Of a stretch of DNA of 40,029 nt, positions 1-7,555 are shown in pieces. Origin of the DNA: Bacteroidota bacterium (lineage in GTDB: Bacteria; Bacteroidota; Bacteroidia; Cytophagales; Cyclobacteriaceae); NCBI GenBank assembly GCA_022567155.1, contig JADFHN010000035.1:1-40029 (forward strand), given 5' to 3'. Position 1 is the first letter of the stretch. Each line of letters begins with the position of its first letter. The translations under genes were made by a program, and so were the position numbers. A model generated the notes under the pieces. That model did not search any database. It was not told where the DNA came from and saw only the letters and a program-made list of their open reading frames with translations.

Positions 1-271
1 TCCATAAAGTCGTTTATTCAAAGAAAAATTGAATGAATTTTTTGATAAACCCACCCCTACACCCCTCCAAGGAGGGGAATATTGGTATTCAATTTTCTTT
101 ATCGTCAGTTTAAAGACAGACACTAATTAAAACTTTTCGATTAAATTTTGGCCTTAAAAAATACTTTTTTTACAATCGCAAATATTATAAATCAAAAAAT
201 TGTTATCTTGAAACCTTATTTAACAATACTCTTTTAATTAAATTATTGTTTTGATCCTAAAAACCTGGCTT
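1..271. other. intergenic left edge
   Basis: No gene is supported here. A G/C-rich inverted repeat (CCCCTCC, AA, GGAGGGG, about 62-77) sits in otherwise AT-rich DNA. It resembles the pyrimidine/purine-rich spacer at 31770-31920. A TATCTTGA at about 204-211 is a weak match to the Bacteroidota -7 box for the downstream lipoprotein gene. Confidence 0.5.
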
Positions 272-847
272 ATGAGAAATATTTACTTCATTTTTTTCTT
301 GTTAATTATTATTTCCGGGTGTTATAGCTACAGAGAATATCCGGTCGAATACGACTACAGTTACCATGGCAAATTCAAGAAATACAAGACATTTACTTTT
401 ATAGAGAATCAGGGAAATGATGAAACCATGTCGAACGCTGTAATCCAACAGGCCATAAAAAGAAGAATGGAACTACAGGGGTACAGGCAAAAGTCCAGCA
501 AGCCAAACCTGCTTGTTTCTTACAAAATATATTTTGACAGTCTTAACTTCCGGGGGTATGACCAGCCTGATATTGAAAAATGGATAAAATCACAGCGCAT
601 AGATGAAGAATATGACCCAAGGTACTACAACCTTCGGAAAGGCACGTTGCTCATACAGCTTTATGATCGAAAACAGGATAGAGCCGTCTGGCAAGGTTAT
701 GCTACCGGTATTTACGGAAATATTTATTTCGACAACGAACGGCAACTGAAAGTGGCTGTAAGATCAATACTTGACAGATATCAGTTTCTTGCACAGGATT
801 TTCTCAAGGACAAAGAATTTGTAATTAAGGAGGAAATTAATAATTAA
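272..847 (+). CDS. DUF4136-like outer-membrane lipoprotein
   Basis: Predicted lipoprotein of 191 aa. I chose the ATG at 272 over an in-frame TTG at 251, because it gives a compact signal peptide with lipobox I-S-G-C and lipidated Cys at residue 17. The mature part has the pattern of the DUF4136 family: an early Y-x-T-F segment, then a middle helix with paired basic residues (IKRRMELQGY), a stretch reading LLVSYKIYFDS, and near the C-terminus a W-x-G-Y-A strand. Members are small periplasm-facing lipoproteins of unknown biochemical role. The gene stands alone, about 110 bp upstream of tRNA-Gln. Family assignment is by pattern only. Confidence 0.7.
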   Translation: MRNIYFIFFLLIIISGCYSYREYPVEYDYSYHGKFKKYKTFTFIENQGNDETMSNAVIQQAIKRRMELQGYRQKSSKPNLLVSYKIYFDSLNFRGYDQPDIEKWIKSQRIDEEYDPRYYNLRKGTLLIQLYDRKQDRAVWQGYATGIYGNIYFDNERQLKVAVRSILDRYQFLAQDFLKDKEFVIKEEINN

Positions 848-925
848 TCTGCCGGCTACGGTGCTTTATCAGTCTGCCCACTCATATTTTTCTTCCTGAT
901 AGTTCATAGTTTTTAAAATTAATTC

Positions 926-933
926 TACCTTTG
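926..933 (+). promoter_or_regulatory. promoter -7 box for tRNA-Gln / prs
   Basis: TACCTTTG matches the Bacteroidota -7 consensus TAnnTTTG exactly and ends 27 bp before the tRNA. No good TTTG -33 element is seen at the expected distance. It is the best candidate promoter for the tRNA and, by read-through, for prs and rplY. Confidence 0.5.
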
Positions 934-960
934 CTGTCCCAAAAATAAGGGGTAGCACAG

Positions 961-1033
961 TGTCCCGTAGTGTAACTGGCAACACGTCTGATTTTGGTTC
1001 AGAAGAGTCCAGGTTCGAGCCCTGGCGGGACAA
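961..1033 (+). tRNA. tRNA-Gln (anticodon TTG)
   Basis: A complete cloverleaf of 73 nt can be drawn by hand. The acceptor TGTCCCG pairs with CGGGACA (7 bp). The D stem is GTGT/ACAC. The anticodon stem TCTGA/TCAGA encloses loop TTTTGGT with anticodon TTG at 994-996, reading CAA (and CAG by wobble). The variable loop is AGAGT, and the T stem CCAGG/CCTGG carries loop TTCGAGC. The discriminator is A and no CCA is encoded. No terminator lies between it and prs, whose ATG is 58 nt downstream, so the two may share a transcript. Confidence 0.95.
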
Positions 1034-1091
1034 CTTAATGTTTAAATCCCGGTTATTTTTAATTGGAATTAAACGTTTTAAAACACCGCCA

Positions 1092-2021
1092 ATGTCAGTA
1101 AAAATATTTTCAGGTAGCAATTCAGAGTACCTTGCTGAGAAAATCTCCCAGGCTTATGGAAAGTCTCTTGGGTCGGTGACATTGCAAAGGTTCAGCGACG
1201 GAGAAATATCTCCTTCCTACAATGAATCTGTCAGAGGGTCTGATGTATTTATTATCCAGTCCACCATGCCCCCCGCAGAAAACATCCTGGAACTTCTTTT
1301 GATGGTGGATGCAGCAAAACGAGCGAGTGTAAATTCAGTAACTGTGGTCATTCCCTATTTCGGATATGCACGGCAGGACAGAAAAGATAAACCCCGGGTA
1401 GCCATTGCGGCAAAACTGATTGCTAATATACTTTCAGCAGCAGGCGCCAATCGGATTCTGACTATGGATCTGCATGCCGATCAGATCCAGGGATTTTTTG
1501 ATATTCCGGTTGACCACATGGATGGCTCCGCCATATTTGTTCCTTACCTGAAATCGTTGAATCTAAACAATATAATTTTTGCTTCCCCGGATGTAGGAGG
1601 TGTAAAAAGGGCGAGAGCATATGCCAAATTCTTCAATGCAGAGATGGTGGTATGTGACAAACAACGCGAAAGAGCCAATCAGGTGGCATCCATGCAACTA
1701 ATAGGAGATGTGGAAGGCCTGGATGTAATATTAGTTGATGACCTCATCGATACCGGAGGCACTATCTACAAAGCCTCGAAACTTCTGATGGATAAAGGGG
1801 CAACATCTGTCAGGGCCATTTGTACACATCCGGTATTATCAGGTAAAGCACACGAGAATATTGATAATTCTGTTTTAGAAGAGCTGGTTGTTACAGACAC
1901 CATTCCGCTAAAGCGATCTTCTGAAAAAATAAAAGTTTTAACCGTATCCTCACTTTTTTCAAAAGCCATACGGAAAATCCATGACAACGAATCAATAAGT
2001 TCCTTGTTTCTGGGATTATAA
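1092..2021 (+). CDS. prs: ribose-phosphate pyrophosphokinase (PRPP synthetase)
   Basis: Class I PRPP synthetase, 309 aa: ribose-5-phosphate + ATP gives PRPP + AMP, feeding purine, pyrimidine, NAD, His and Trp synthesis. Visible signatures are RFSDGE near residue 34, YFGYARQDRK (89-98), the DLHADQIQGFF segment (126-136), and the PRPP-binding loop VDDLIDTGGT (215-224). The reading frame is open upstream into the tRNA gene, but the ATG at 1092 gives the standard N-terminus (KIFSGSNSEYLAEKI). The gene lies between tRNA-Gln and rplY, with 45 bp to rplY, so an operon is likely. Length is normal for the family. Confidence 0.96.
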   Translation: MSVKIFSGSNSEYLAEKISQAYGKSLGSVTLQRFSDGEISPSYNESVRGSDVFIIQSTMPPAENILELLLMVDAAKRASVNSVTVVIPYFGYARQDRKDKPRVAIAAKLIANILSAAGANRILTMDLHADQIQGFFDIPVDHMDGSAIFVPYLKSLNLNNIIFASPDVGGVKRARAYAKFFNAEMVVCDKQRERANQVASMQLIGDVEGLDVILVDDLIDTGGTIYKASKLLMDKGATSVRAICTHPVLSGKAHENIDNSVLEELVVTDTIPLKRSSEKIKVLTVSSLFSKAIRKIHDNESISSLFLGL

Positions 2022-2066
2022 TAAGAATTTTGACAATTAATTTTTAACATTTAACTATAACAAAAC

Positions 2067-2741
2067 ATGAAAACGCTTGAGATTATAGGGTATAAAAGAG
2101 CAAATCTCGGCAAATCGGAGTCGAAAAAGCTGAGAAATGAAGGAAATGTACCATGTGTACTTTATGGTGGTAATAAACAGGTACATTTTTATGTACCCAT
2201 GATCCAGTTCAGGGAGATTGTTTACTCTCCGGATGTATATTTTGTGAACATGGATATAGAAGGCACTGAGTATAAATGCATATTACAGGACGTTCAGTTT
2301 CATCCGGTAAGCGAAATCATACTTCATGCTGATTTTCTTCAGTTATTTGATGACAAACCCATGAAAATGAATATACCTGTAAGTCTGGCAGGTAAATCAC
2401 CAGGTGTCATAAATGGTGGTACTCTTGTTCATAAACGGAGAACACTCAATATAAAGGCATTGCCCAACAATATGCCTGATCTGATTGAAGTTGATATTTC
2501 ATCACTTGACTTTCATAAGTCAGTTAAGGTTGGTGAAGTGGAAGAAAAAGATTTTGAAATCCAGGATCCGGATCAGGCATCTATAGCCGTGGTTGAAGTA
2601 CCTCGCGCATTGAGAGCAGCCTTGGCGGAAGAAGAAGCTGCCCTTGAAGAGGAAGTACTACTTGCTGCTGAAGCAGAAGCTGCAGAAGAAGGCGAAAAGC
2701 CGGAAGCTTCTCCAGAGGAGGGTAAAACGGAAGAATCGTAA
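2067..2741 (+). CDS. rplY: 50S ribosomal protein L25 (long Ctc form)
   Basis: L25/general stress protein Ctc, 224 aa, which binds 5S rRNA in the large subunit. The N-terminal L25 domain (about 1-90; VPCVLYGGNKQVHFYVP, QDVQFHPVSEIILHADFLQL) is followed by the TL5/CTC beta domain (about 95-180; KSPGVINGGTLVHKRR, LPNNMPDLIEVDIS). The tail from about residue 190 is almost only Ala, Glu, Pro and Lys. Such acidic low-complexity tails are common in long-form L25 and probably disordered. It follows prs closely and is probably co-transcribed. Confidence 0.95.
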   Translation: MKTLEIIGYKRANLGKSESKKLRNEGNVPCVLYGGNKQVHFYVPMIQFREIVYSPDVYFVNMDIEGTEYKCILQDVQFHPVSEIILHADFLQLFDDKPMKMNIPVSLAGKSPGVINGGTLVHKRRTLNIKALPNNMPDLIEVDISSLDFHKSVKVGEVEEKDFEIQDPDQASIAVVEVPRALRAALAEEEAALEEEVLLAAEAEAAEEGEKPEASPEEGKTEES

Positions 2742-2764
2742 TCAAACCCTTATACGTATTTATC

Positions 2765-2900
2765 AAAAAGGGGCTGACTCAAAAGCACCGTCATTCAGAG
2801 CAAAGTGACGAATCTGTAACTAAAGAATGTTCTTTTCGCTTGAGATCCTTCGCTTTGCTCAGGATGACAGTTTATTATTATTTTGAGACAGCCTCTTTTT
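2765..2900. repeat. palindromic MITE-like element, copy A
   Basis: About 136 bp bounded by imperfect 20-bp inverted repeats: left 2765-2784 (AAAAAGGGGCTGACTCAAAA) and right 2881-2900, 18 of 20 positions pairing. Inside is a second, imperfect inverted pair around CGTCATTCAGAG and CTCAGGATGAC, so the whole element could fold as one long hairpin. There is no room for a transposase. Copy B at 26600-26728 shares the order of motifs. It lies between the rplY stop and pth and could act as a transcript end or processing site. Confidence 0.75.
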
Positions 2901-2948
2901 ATTTTCCTTTACAGAAATGAAGGATATTTGTTTTAGTTATTGATTCTG

Positions 2949-3506
2949 ATGAAATTTTTAATAGCCGGATTGGGGAATACAGGAGCTGAATACGAACTTA
3001 CCAGACACAACATTGGATTTCTTGTACTTGATATGCTGGCAGAAAAGCAAAAAACTGACTTTGAGTTGACACGGTATGCGCATAAAGCTTCCTTTAAGTA
3101 CAAAGGAAGGCACATATATATGATCAAACCCACTACGTTAATGAATCTGAGTGGAAAAGCAGTTAACTATTGGCTGAAAGAACTAAAACTTAAAAAGAAA
3201 AACCTGCTGGTGGTCACTGACGATATTGCCTTACCTTTTGGCAAATTGCGTACGCGAGCAAAAGGTTCGGATGCAGGGCATAACGGATTGAGAAACATTG
3301 ATTTACTTACAGGCGACAACGATTATGCAAGGCTACGATTTGGTATAGGTAACGAATATCATAACGGGCGGCAGGTTGAGTATGTCCTCAGCAGATTTAA
3401 TGAAGATGAATTTAAACAACTTCCTCAGTATATAGATAAAGCCTGTGAAATCATCCTTGCCTTTATAGCCATAGGCATCGACCGAACCATGAATGCCTAT
3501 AATTAG
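2949..3506 (+). CDS. pth: peptidyl-tRNA hydrolase
   Basis: Pth, 185 aa, releases peptides from prematurely dropped peptidyl-tRNA. I chose the ATG at 2949 over a TTG at 2940 because it places Asn10 and the catalytic His20 at the family's usual numbers (GLGNTGAEYELTRHNIGF). Other family residues are Asn66 (TLMNLSGKAV), Asp92 (TDDIALPFGKLR) and Asn112 (GHNGLRN). All catalytic residues are intact. The prs-rplY-pth grouping fits a translation/nucleotide housekeeping cluster. Copy A of the palindromic repeat separates it from rplY, so it may be transcribed separately. Confidence 0.95.
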   Translation: MKFLIAGLGNTGAEYELTRHNIGFLVLDMLAEKQKTDFELTRYAHKASFKYKGRHIYMIKPTTLMNLSGKAVNYWLKELKLKKKNLLVVTDDIALPFGKLRTRAKGSDAGHNGLRNIDLLTGDNDYARLRFGIGNEYHNGRQVEYVLSRFNEDEFKQLPQYIDKACEIILAFIAIGIDRTMNAYN

Positions 3507-3605
3507 CTCTCAGCTTCGTCACAGGGAGGAATTTGGAAAACAACAAATAATTTCAGTAATTTATTTAATTAAAACTTATCGTTAACCTAAAATCACCTGT
3601 CAATT

Positions 3606-4166
3606 ATGATATCAATATTAACCTTATGGATTCCCATTCTGGTGGCTGCAGTCATCGTTTTTTTGGTAAGCTCCTTAATCCAAAAAGTTTTCACCTATCA
3701 CCGATCCGACTTCAGGAAACTGTCATCTGAAGCAGAAGTGATGGATGACCTTCGAAAACGCAATATCCCTGCGGGGGAATATTTTTTTCCCAGAGCGTTT
3801 ACATCAAAAGAAATGAAGTCAGAAGATTACAAAGCCAAAGTGGAAAAAGGTCCTGCTGGATTTCTAATTATTGTAAAAAATGCCCAACATTCATTGGTTC
3901 CATCACTAATTCAATGGTTTCTCTACTCCATTATAATAAACATCTTTGCGGCATATATTTCCGGCAGAGTTTTAGCGCCTGGTGCACATTACCTCGAAGT
4001 ATTTCGTATTGTAGGTACTGTTTCTTTCCTTAGCTATGCGCTGGGAATGTGGCAGGATTCAATCTGGTTTTTCCGGTCCTGGACTACTACCTTGAAATAT
4101 ACTTTTGACGGACTCATTTATGCCTTGTTAACCGCCGGAACTTTCGGATGGCTTTGGCCATCCTGA
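3606..4166 (+). CDS. conserved hypothetical membrane protein
   Basis: Integral membrane protein of 186 aa. It has a TM helix at about 5-27, then a cytosolic segment of about 65 residues with the pattern EVMDDLRKRNIPAGEYFFPR. At least two or three more TM helices follow in the second half (about 98-125, 130-150, 162-184). The middle segment resembles a conserved small membrane protein family I have seen in Bacteroidota and other phyla, but I know no function. A TTTG at about 3531 and TAATTTAT further down may form a weak promoter. It converges on oadB with only 11 bp between stops. Confidence 0.7.
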   Translation: MISILTLWIPILVAAVIVFLVSSLIQKVFTYHRSDFRKLSSEAEVMDDLRKRNIPAGEYFFPRAFTSKEMKSEDYKAKVEKGPAGFLIIVKNAQHSLVPSLIQWFLYSIIINIFAAYISGRVLAPGAHYLEVFRIVGTVSFLSYALGMWQDSIWFFRSWTTTLKYTFDGLIYALLTAGTFGWLWPS

Positions 4167-4177
4167 GTATTGAATCA

Positions 4178-5377
4178 TCACGTCAATATGGAAATAAGAA
4201 CCCCGGCGGCAACTGCTGAGCCGATCACACCGGCAATATTGCTGGCCATGGCATAATGTAAAATATGATTTTGCGGATCATACTTCAGACTGATCTGATT
4301 TGCCACACGTGCCGCCATGGGCACAGCGCTAAGGCCGGTAGCCCCTATCAAAGGATTTATCTTCTTTTTCGAAAACCGGTTATAAATTTTTGCTGCATAT
4401 ATTCCTCCCGAAATTGAAATGCCAAATGCCACAAATCCTCCCAGTAAAATAAGCATGGTCTGGACATTCAGAAAGGTATCGGCTCGCATGGTTGCGCCAA
4501 TACACAGACCCAGAAAAATGGTGGCTACATTCATTATTGTTTCAGAAGCAGCCGTATTTAACCTGTCCACTGATGTTCCGATCTCTTTTATAAGGTTACC
4601 GAAAACCAGCATTCCGATCAACGGTATGGCTGAAGGTACCATGATTGCCACGATCCCACCTATCACCAATGGGAAAAGGATCTTCACCAGTTTCATATTT
4701 TTGATTTTCAGCTTATTCGGGTAAAGTTTTTCCTGCTCTTTCATATTGATCATTATTTCTTTCTCATTCATGGTCAACTTCACTATCAGAGGTATAATCA
4801 CAGGTACCAAAGCCATATACGAATAAGCAGCTACCGCAATCGGACCGAGCAGGTGTGGCGCAAGTATAATGGTTGTGTAAATGGCGGTAGGGCCGTCAGC
4901 GCCGCCTATAATTCCCAGGCTGGCAGCCTCTTTTGGTGAAAAACCTACGAGTATTGAGGTGATCAATACGATGAATATCCCGATCTGGGCTGCAGCCCCA
5001 AAAAAAGCGAGCCGTAAATTCCTGAGCATCGGTCCAAAATCAGTTAACGCGCCCACCCCCATAAATATAAGTGGAGGCAGCAACCCGGTCTTTATCAACG
5101 AATAATACAGAAAGCTCATGATGCCATGCTCTTTAGCAATTTCCAGCAAGGTGAGATGCTCAATTTCGGGTGATGCGGAAACAACTGCCATGTTACCTCC
5201 CAGTGTATTGGCCAACAGAATACCAAATCCAATCGGAACAAGCAATAACGGCTCATACTGCTTACTTATACCAAGATAAAGAAGACCGAGCCCAATGGCT
5301 ATCATTATTAGTGTTCCCGGCTCTGCAGCAATATGACTCAGAGCCGTCATTTCAAAGAGTTTCTCGAGAAGCTTCAT
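4178..5377 (-). CDS. oadB: Na+-translocating decarboxylase, beta subunit
   Basis: Membrane subunit (399 aa) of the biotin-dependent sodium pump family (oxaloacetate, methylmalonyl-CoA or glutaconyl-CoA decarboxylases). It decarboxylates carboxybiotin and exports Na+. The sequence is mostly hydrophobic helices and holds the diagnostic IIGGADGPTAIYTTIILAP segment, whose Asp161 matches the essential conserved Asp, as well as PLIGMLVFGNLIKE and the C-terminal VANQISLKYDPQNHILHYAM segment. It is the last gene of metG-oadG-oadA-oadB, 12 bp after oadA. Substrate specificity is set by the alpha subunit and cannot be read here. Confidence 0.93.
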   Translation of the reverse strand: MKLLEKLFEMTALSHIAAEPGTLIMIAIGLGLLYLGISKQYEPLLLVPIGFGILLANTLGGNMAVVSASPEIEHLTLLEIAKEHGIMSFLYYSLIKTGLLPPLIFMGVGALTDFGPMLRNLRLAFFGAAAQIGIFIVLITSILVGFSPKEAASLGIIGGADGPTAIYTTIILAPHLLGPIAVAAYSYMALVPVIIPLIVKLTMNEKEIMINMKEQEKLYPNKLKIKNMKLVKILFPLVIGGIVAIMVPSAIPLIGMLVFGNLIKEIGTSVDRLNTAASETIMNVATIFLGLCIGATMRADTFLNVQTMLILLGGFVAFGISISGGIYAAKIYNRFSKKKINPLIGATGLSAVPMAARVANQISLKYDPQNHILHYAMASNIAGVIGSAVAAGVLISILT

Positions 5378-5389
5378 TCAAAAAACAAC

Positions 5390-7279
5390 CTACGACAACT
5401 TGATTAATAAATCATCCTCATCTACATGGGCGCCGTCCTGGCTGCATATTTCAGTCACTGTTCCGGATTTATCGGCATGAATAGCATTATATACTTTCAT
5501 GGCTTCAATATATCCGATAAGATCGCCATCCTTGACCTGGTCGCCAATTTTTAATGGCTTTTCCGAATTGCTCTTTGTTAACATGAAATTTCCTTCAATG
5601 GGAGCTAAAATTTCCTTATTCCCATTAGAAGAAAGTTGCGATATTGATGAATCAGCATTGGGTTTCTGTTCAGGTATTGTCTGAGTATCCTCGTACGAGA
5701 CTTTAACCTCATATTTCTCGCCGTTGATCTCAATATGCATCGTTTTAGGCTGAAGTGCGGTAGGGCCTCCTGATATTGCTGCAGTTTCGACTGATTTTGT
5801 TTCTGAAAGTCCAGCTTTAGCTGATTTTCTTTTAGCAAGGTCTGCATCAAATGTCTTTTTAGCCTCACCTGACAAATAAGCTTTATATTGTTCGGGGTGC
5901 ATCGCATACTCAAACAACTCTTCATCATCCTGACCGGTATCCCATCCATTTTCTCTCATCTCTTCTTTGGCCTTTTCAAGCTCATCAGGATAAAGATCCT
6001 GTGGGTTTCCTTTAAAAAACTCTCTCCCTTGCGAAGATGCAATGTCTTTGATTTTGTCTGCAATCGGGCCTGGTACTTTTCCTGACTTGCCTAACAGCAT
6101 ATCCCAGGTATTGTCATCGATCATCGACCATCTTTCCTTTCCTTTATAAAGCTGGACCACATTCATCAGTGCGACATTTTTAACATACTGACTGAAAGGC
6201 GTGACCAACGGAGGGTATCCGAGCATTGGCCAGATGTATGCGACTTCATCAAAAAGTTTGATCAGAAGCTCATCCTGCGATATTTCATGTTTTCCATTTT
6301 TCCCCATCCACTTGTTAAGGCTGCTAATGTTGTTCTCCAGGTCTGCCATCAGGCTCCCCATCATTCCACCTGGCAATCCTGGCCCGATGAGCAATGAATT
6401 CATCAATCTGTTACGCGGATTGATATAATAGCCAAGGAAATCGTCTATAAATTCCTGAGTCAGGCTTCTTACTTCCATATAAGCTTCCATATCAACATCC
6501 GGCACGCTATATCCGGCATCTTTCAGCATGGCCTGGATGGTAAGTAAATCAGGATGTACGGTACCCCACGAAAGCGGTTCAATTGCCACATCAACAATAT
6601 CAGCGCCTGCCCGTACCACTTCCAGTGTAGAAGCCACAGAGAAACCCGGACCCGAGTGACCATGATACTGAATGAGTATATTTGGATGCCTTTTCTTAAT
6701 CCCTTTCACTATTTCGCCCAAAGACACGGGTCGGCCAATACCGGCCATATCTTTTATGGCAATTTCTTCTGACCCCATCCCGATCAGTTCATCTGCCATT
6801 TTTATATAATAATCGACTGTATGGATTTTCGAATAAGTAATACAAAGTGCAGCCTGTGCAATCATACCCCCTTCCCTGGCATATTTTATAGACAGTTCCA
6901 GATTTTTAGTATCATTCAAGCCGTCAAATGAACGGGCAATATCAGTACCCTGTATCTTTTTCAACTTAAACATGAGTTTGCGAAGATCCTTACCAACGGG
7001 CCGCATCCGGATTCCATTCAGACCTCTTTCTAACATCTGGGTTTGAATACCTGTATCGTTAAAGGGTTGCGTCCACTCCCTGACCGCCTTATTGGGGTTT
7101 TCACCAAACAACAGATTTATCTGCTCAAACCCGCCACCATTTGTTTCAACCCTTGAGAAGCACCCCATATCAATGATCGGAGGAGCTACCTTGTTCAATT
7201 GATCCACTCTGGGAACATATTTACCTGAAGATTGCCACATATCGCGGTATAGCAAACAAAATTTAATTTCACGACCCAT
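5390..7279 (-). CDS. oadA: oxaloacetate decarboxylase-type alpha subunit (biotin carboxyltransferase)
   Basis: Carboxyltransferase plus biotin carrier in one chain, 629 aa. It moves CO2 from an oxo-acid (oxaloacetate or similar) to its own biotin. The N-terminal TIM barrel keeps the metal and lysine ligands: RD at 12-13, Lys176 in IKDMAG, and His206/His208 in YHGHSG. PYC_OADA-like helices follow, then a Pro/Ser-rich linker (about 500-560) and a biotinyl domain with Lys595 in EAMKVY. The usual DxxLRDxHQS is instead CLLYRDMWQS, the form I associate with Bacteroidota homologues. It sits 12 bp before oadB and 21 bp after oadG. A pyruvate-carboxylase B role is less likely because oadB and oadG are present. 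Confidence 0.9.
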   Translation of the reverse strand: MGREIKFCLLYRDMWQSSGKYVPRVDQLNKVAPPIIDMGCFSRVETNGGGFEQINLLFGENPNKAVREWTQPFNDTGIQTQMLERGLNGIRMRPVGKDLRKLMFKLKKIQGTDIARSFDGLNDTKNLELSIKYAREGGMIAQAALCITYSKIHTVDYYIKMADELIGMGSEEIAIKDMAGIGRPVSLGEIVKGIKKRHPNILIQYHGHSGPGFSVASTLEVVRAGADIVDVAIEPLSWGTVHPDLLTIQAMLKDAGYSVPDVDMEAYMEVRSLTQEFIDDFLGYYINPRNRLMNSLLIGPGLPGGMMGSLMADLENNISSLNKWMGKNGKHEISQDELLIKLFDEVAYIWPMLGYPPLVTPFSQYVKNVALMNVVQLYKGKERWSMIDDNTWDMLLGKSGKVPGPIADKIKDIASSQGREFFKGNPQDLYPDELEKAKEEMRENGWDTGQDDEELFEYAMHPEQYKAYLSGEAKKTFDADLAKRKSAKAGLSETKSVETAAISGGPTALQPKTMHIEINGEKYEVKVSYEDTQTIPEQKPNADSSISQLSSNGNKEILAPIEGNFMLTKSNSEKPLKIGDQVKDGDLIGYIEAMKVYNAIHADKSGTVTEICSQDGAHVDEDDLLIKLS

Positions 7280-7300
7280 AATTCTACTTGTTGTGTAACA

Positions 7301-7552
7301 TTAATTTAATCTCCTGATTCCTTCAACTTTTCCTTTTCCGGATGTTACAATATCTACAGCAGCAACAATTACTGCAAGTTTATTATTCCCGGAATCCGAC
7401 TCAACTTTAATTTCTGTCGTGATTTGTGGATAAAACCTGTTCACAATTCTTATCATAATATTGCCACCTGCAACGACAAGAAATAGTATAAGAAAGACAA
7501 CAGTCATTCCTATAAACATCAGGTTTAAACCCATTTGCAAGTTTTCTGACAT
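7301..7552 (-). CDS. oadG: decarboxylase gamma subunit
   Basis: Small (83 aa) membrane-anchor subunit. A single TM helix (about 11-33, FIGMTVVFLILFLVVAG) is followed by a short charged tail containing KLAVIVAAVDIVT. The OadG family joins alpha to the membrane beta subunit. Identity rests on size, topology, the GMTVVF motif and position directly before oadA. The ATG lies 3 nt after the metG stop, so translation is probably coupled. I do not see the C-terminal zinc-binding His cluster of enterobacterial OadG. Confidence 0.85.
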   Translation of the reverse strand: MSENLQMGLNLMFIGMTVVFLILFLVVAGGNIMIRIVNRFYPQITTEIKVESDSGNNKLAVIVAAVDIVTSGKGKVEGIRRLN

Positions 7553-7555
7553 AAC

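Noticed and set aside
960-1091. N-terminal extension of prs into the tRNA
   Set aside because: The frame is open from a GTG at 960, but it runs through a perfect tRNA cloverleaf and the ATG at 1092 gives the standard PRPP synthetase N-terminus.
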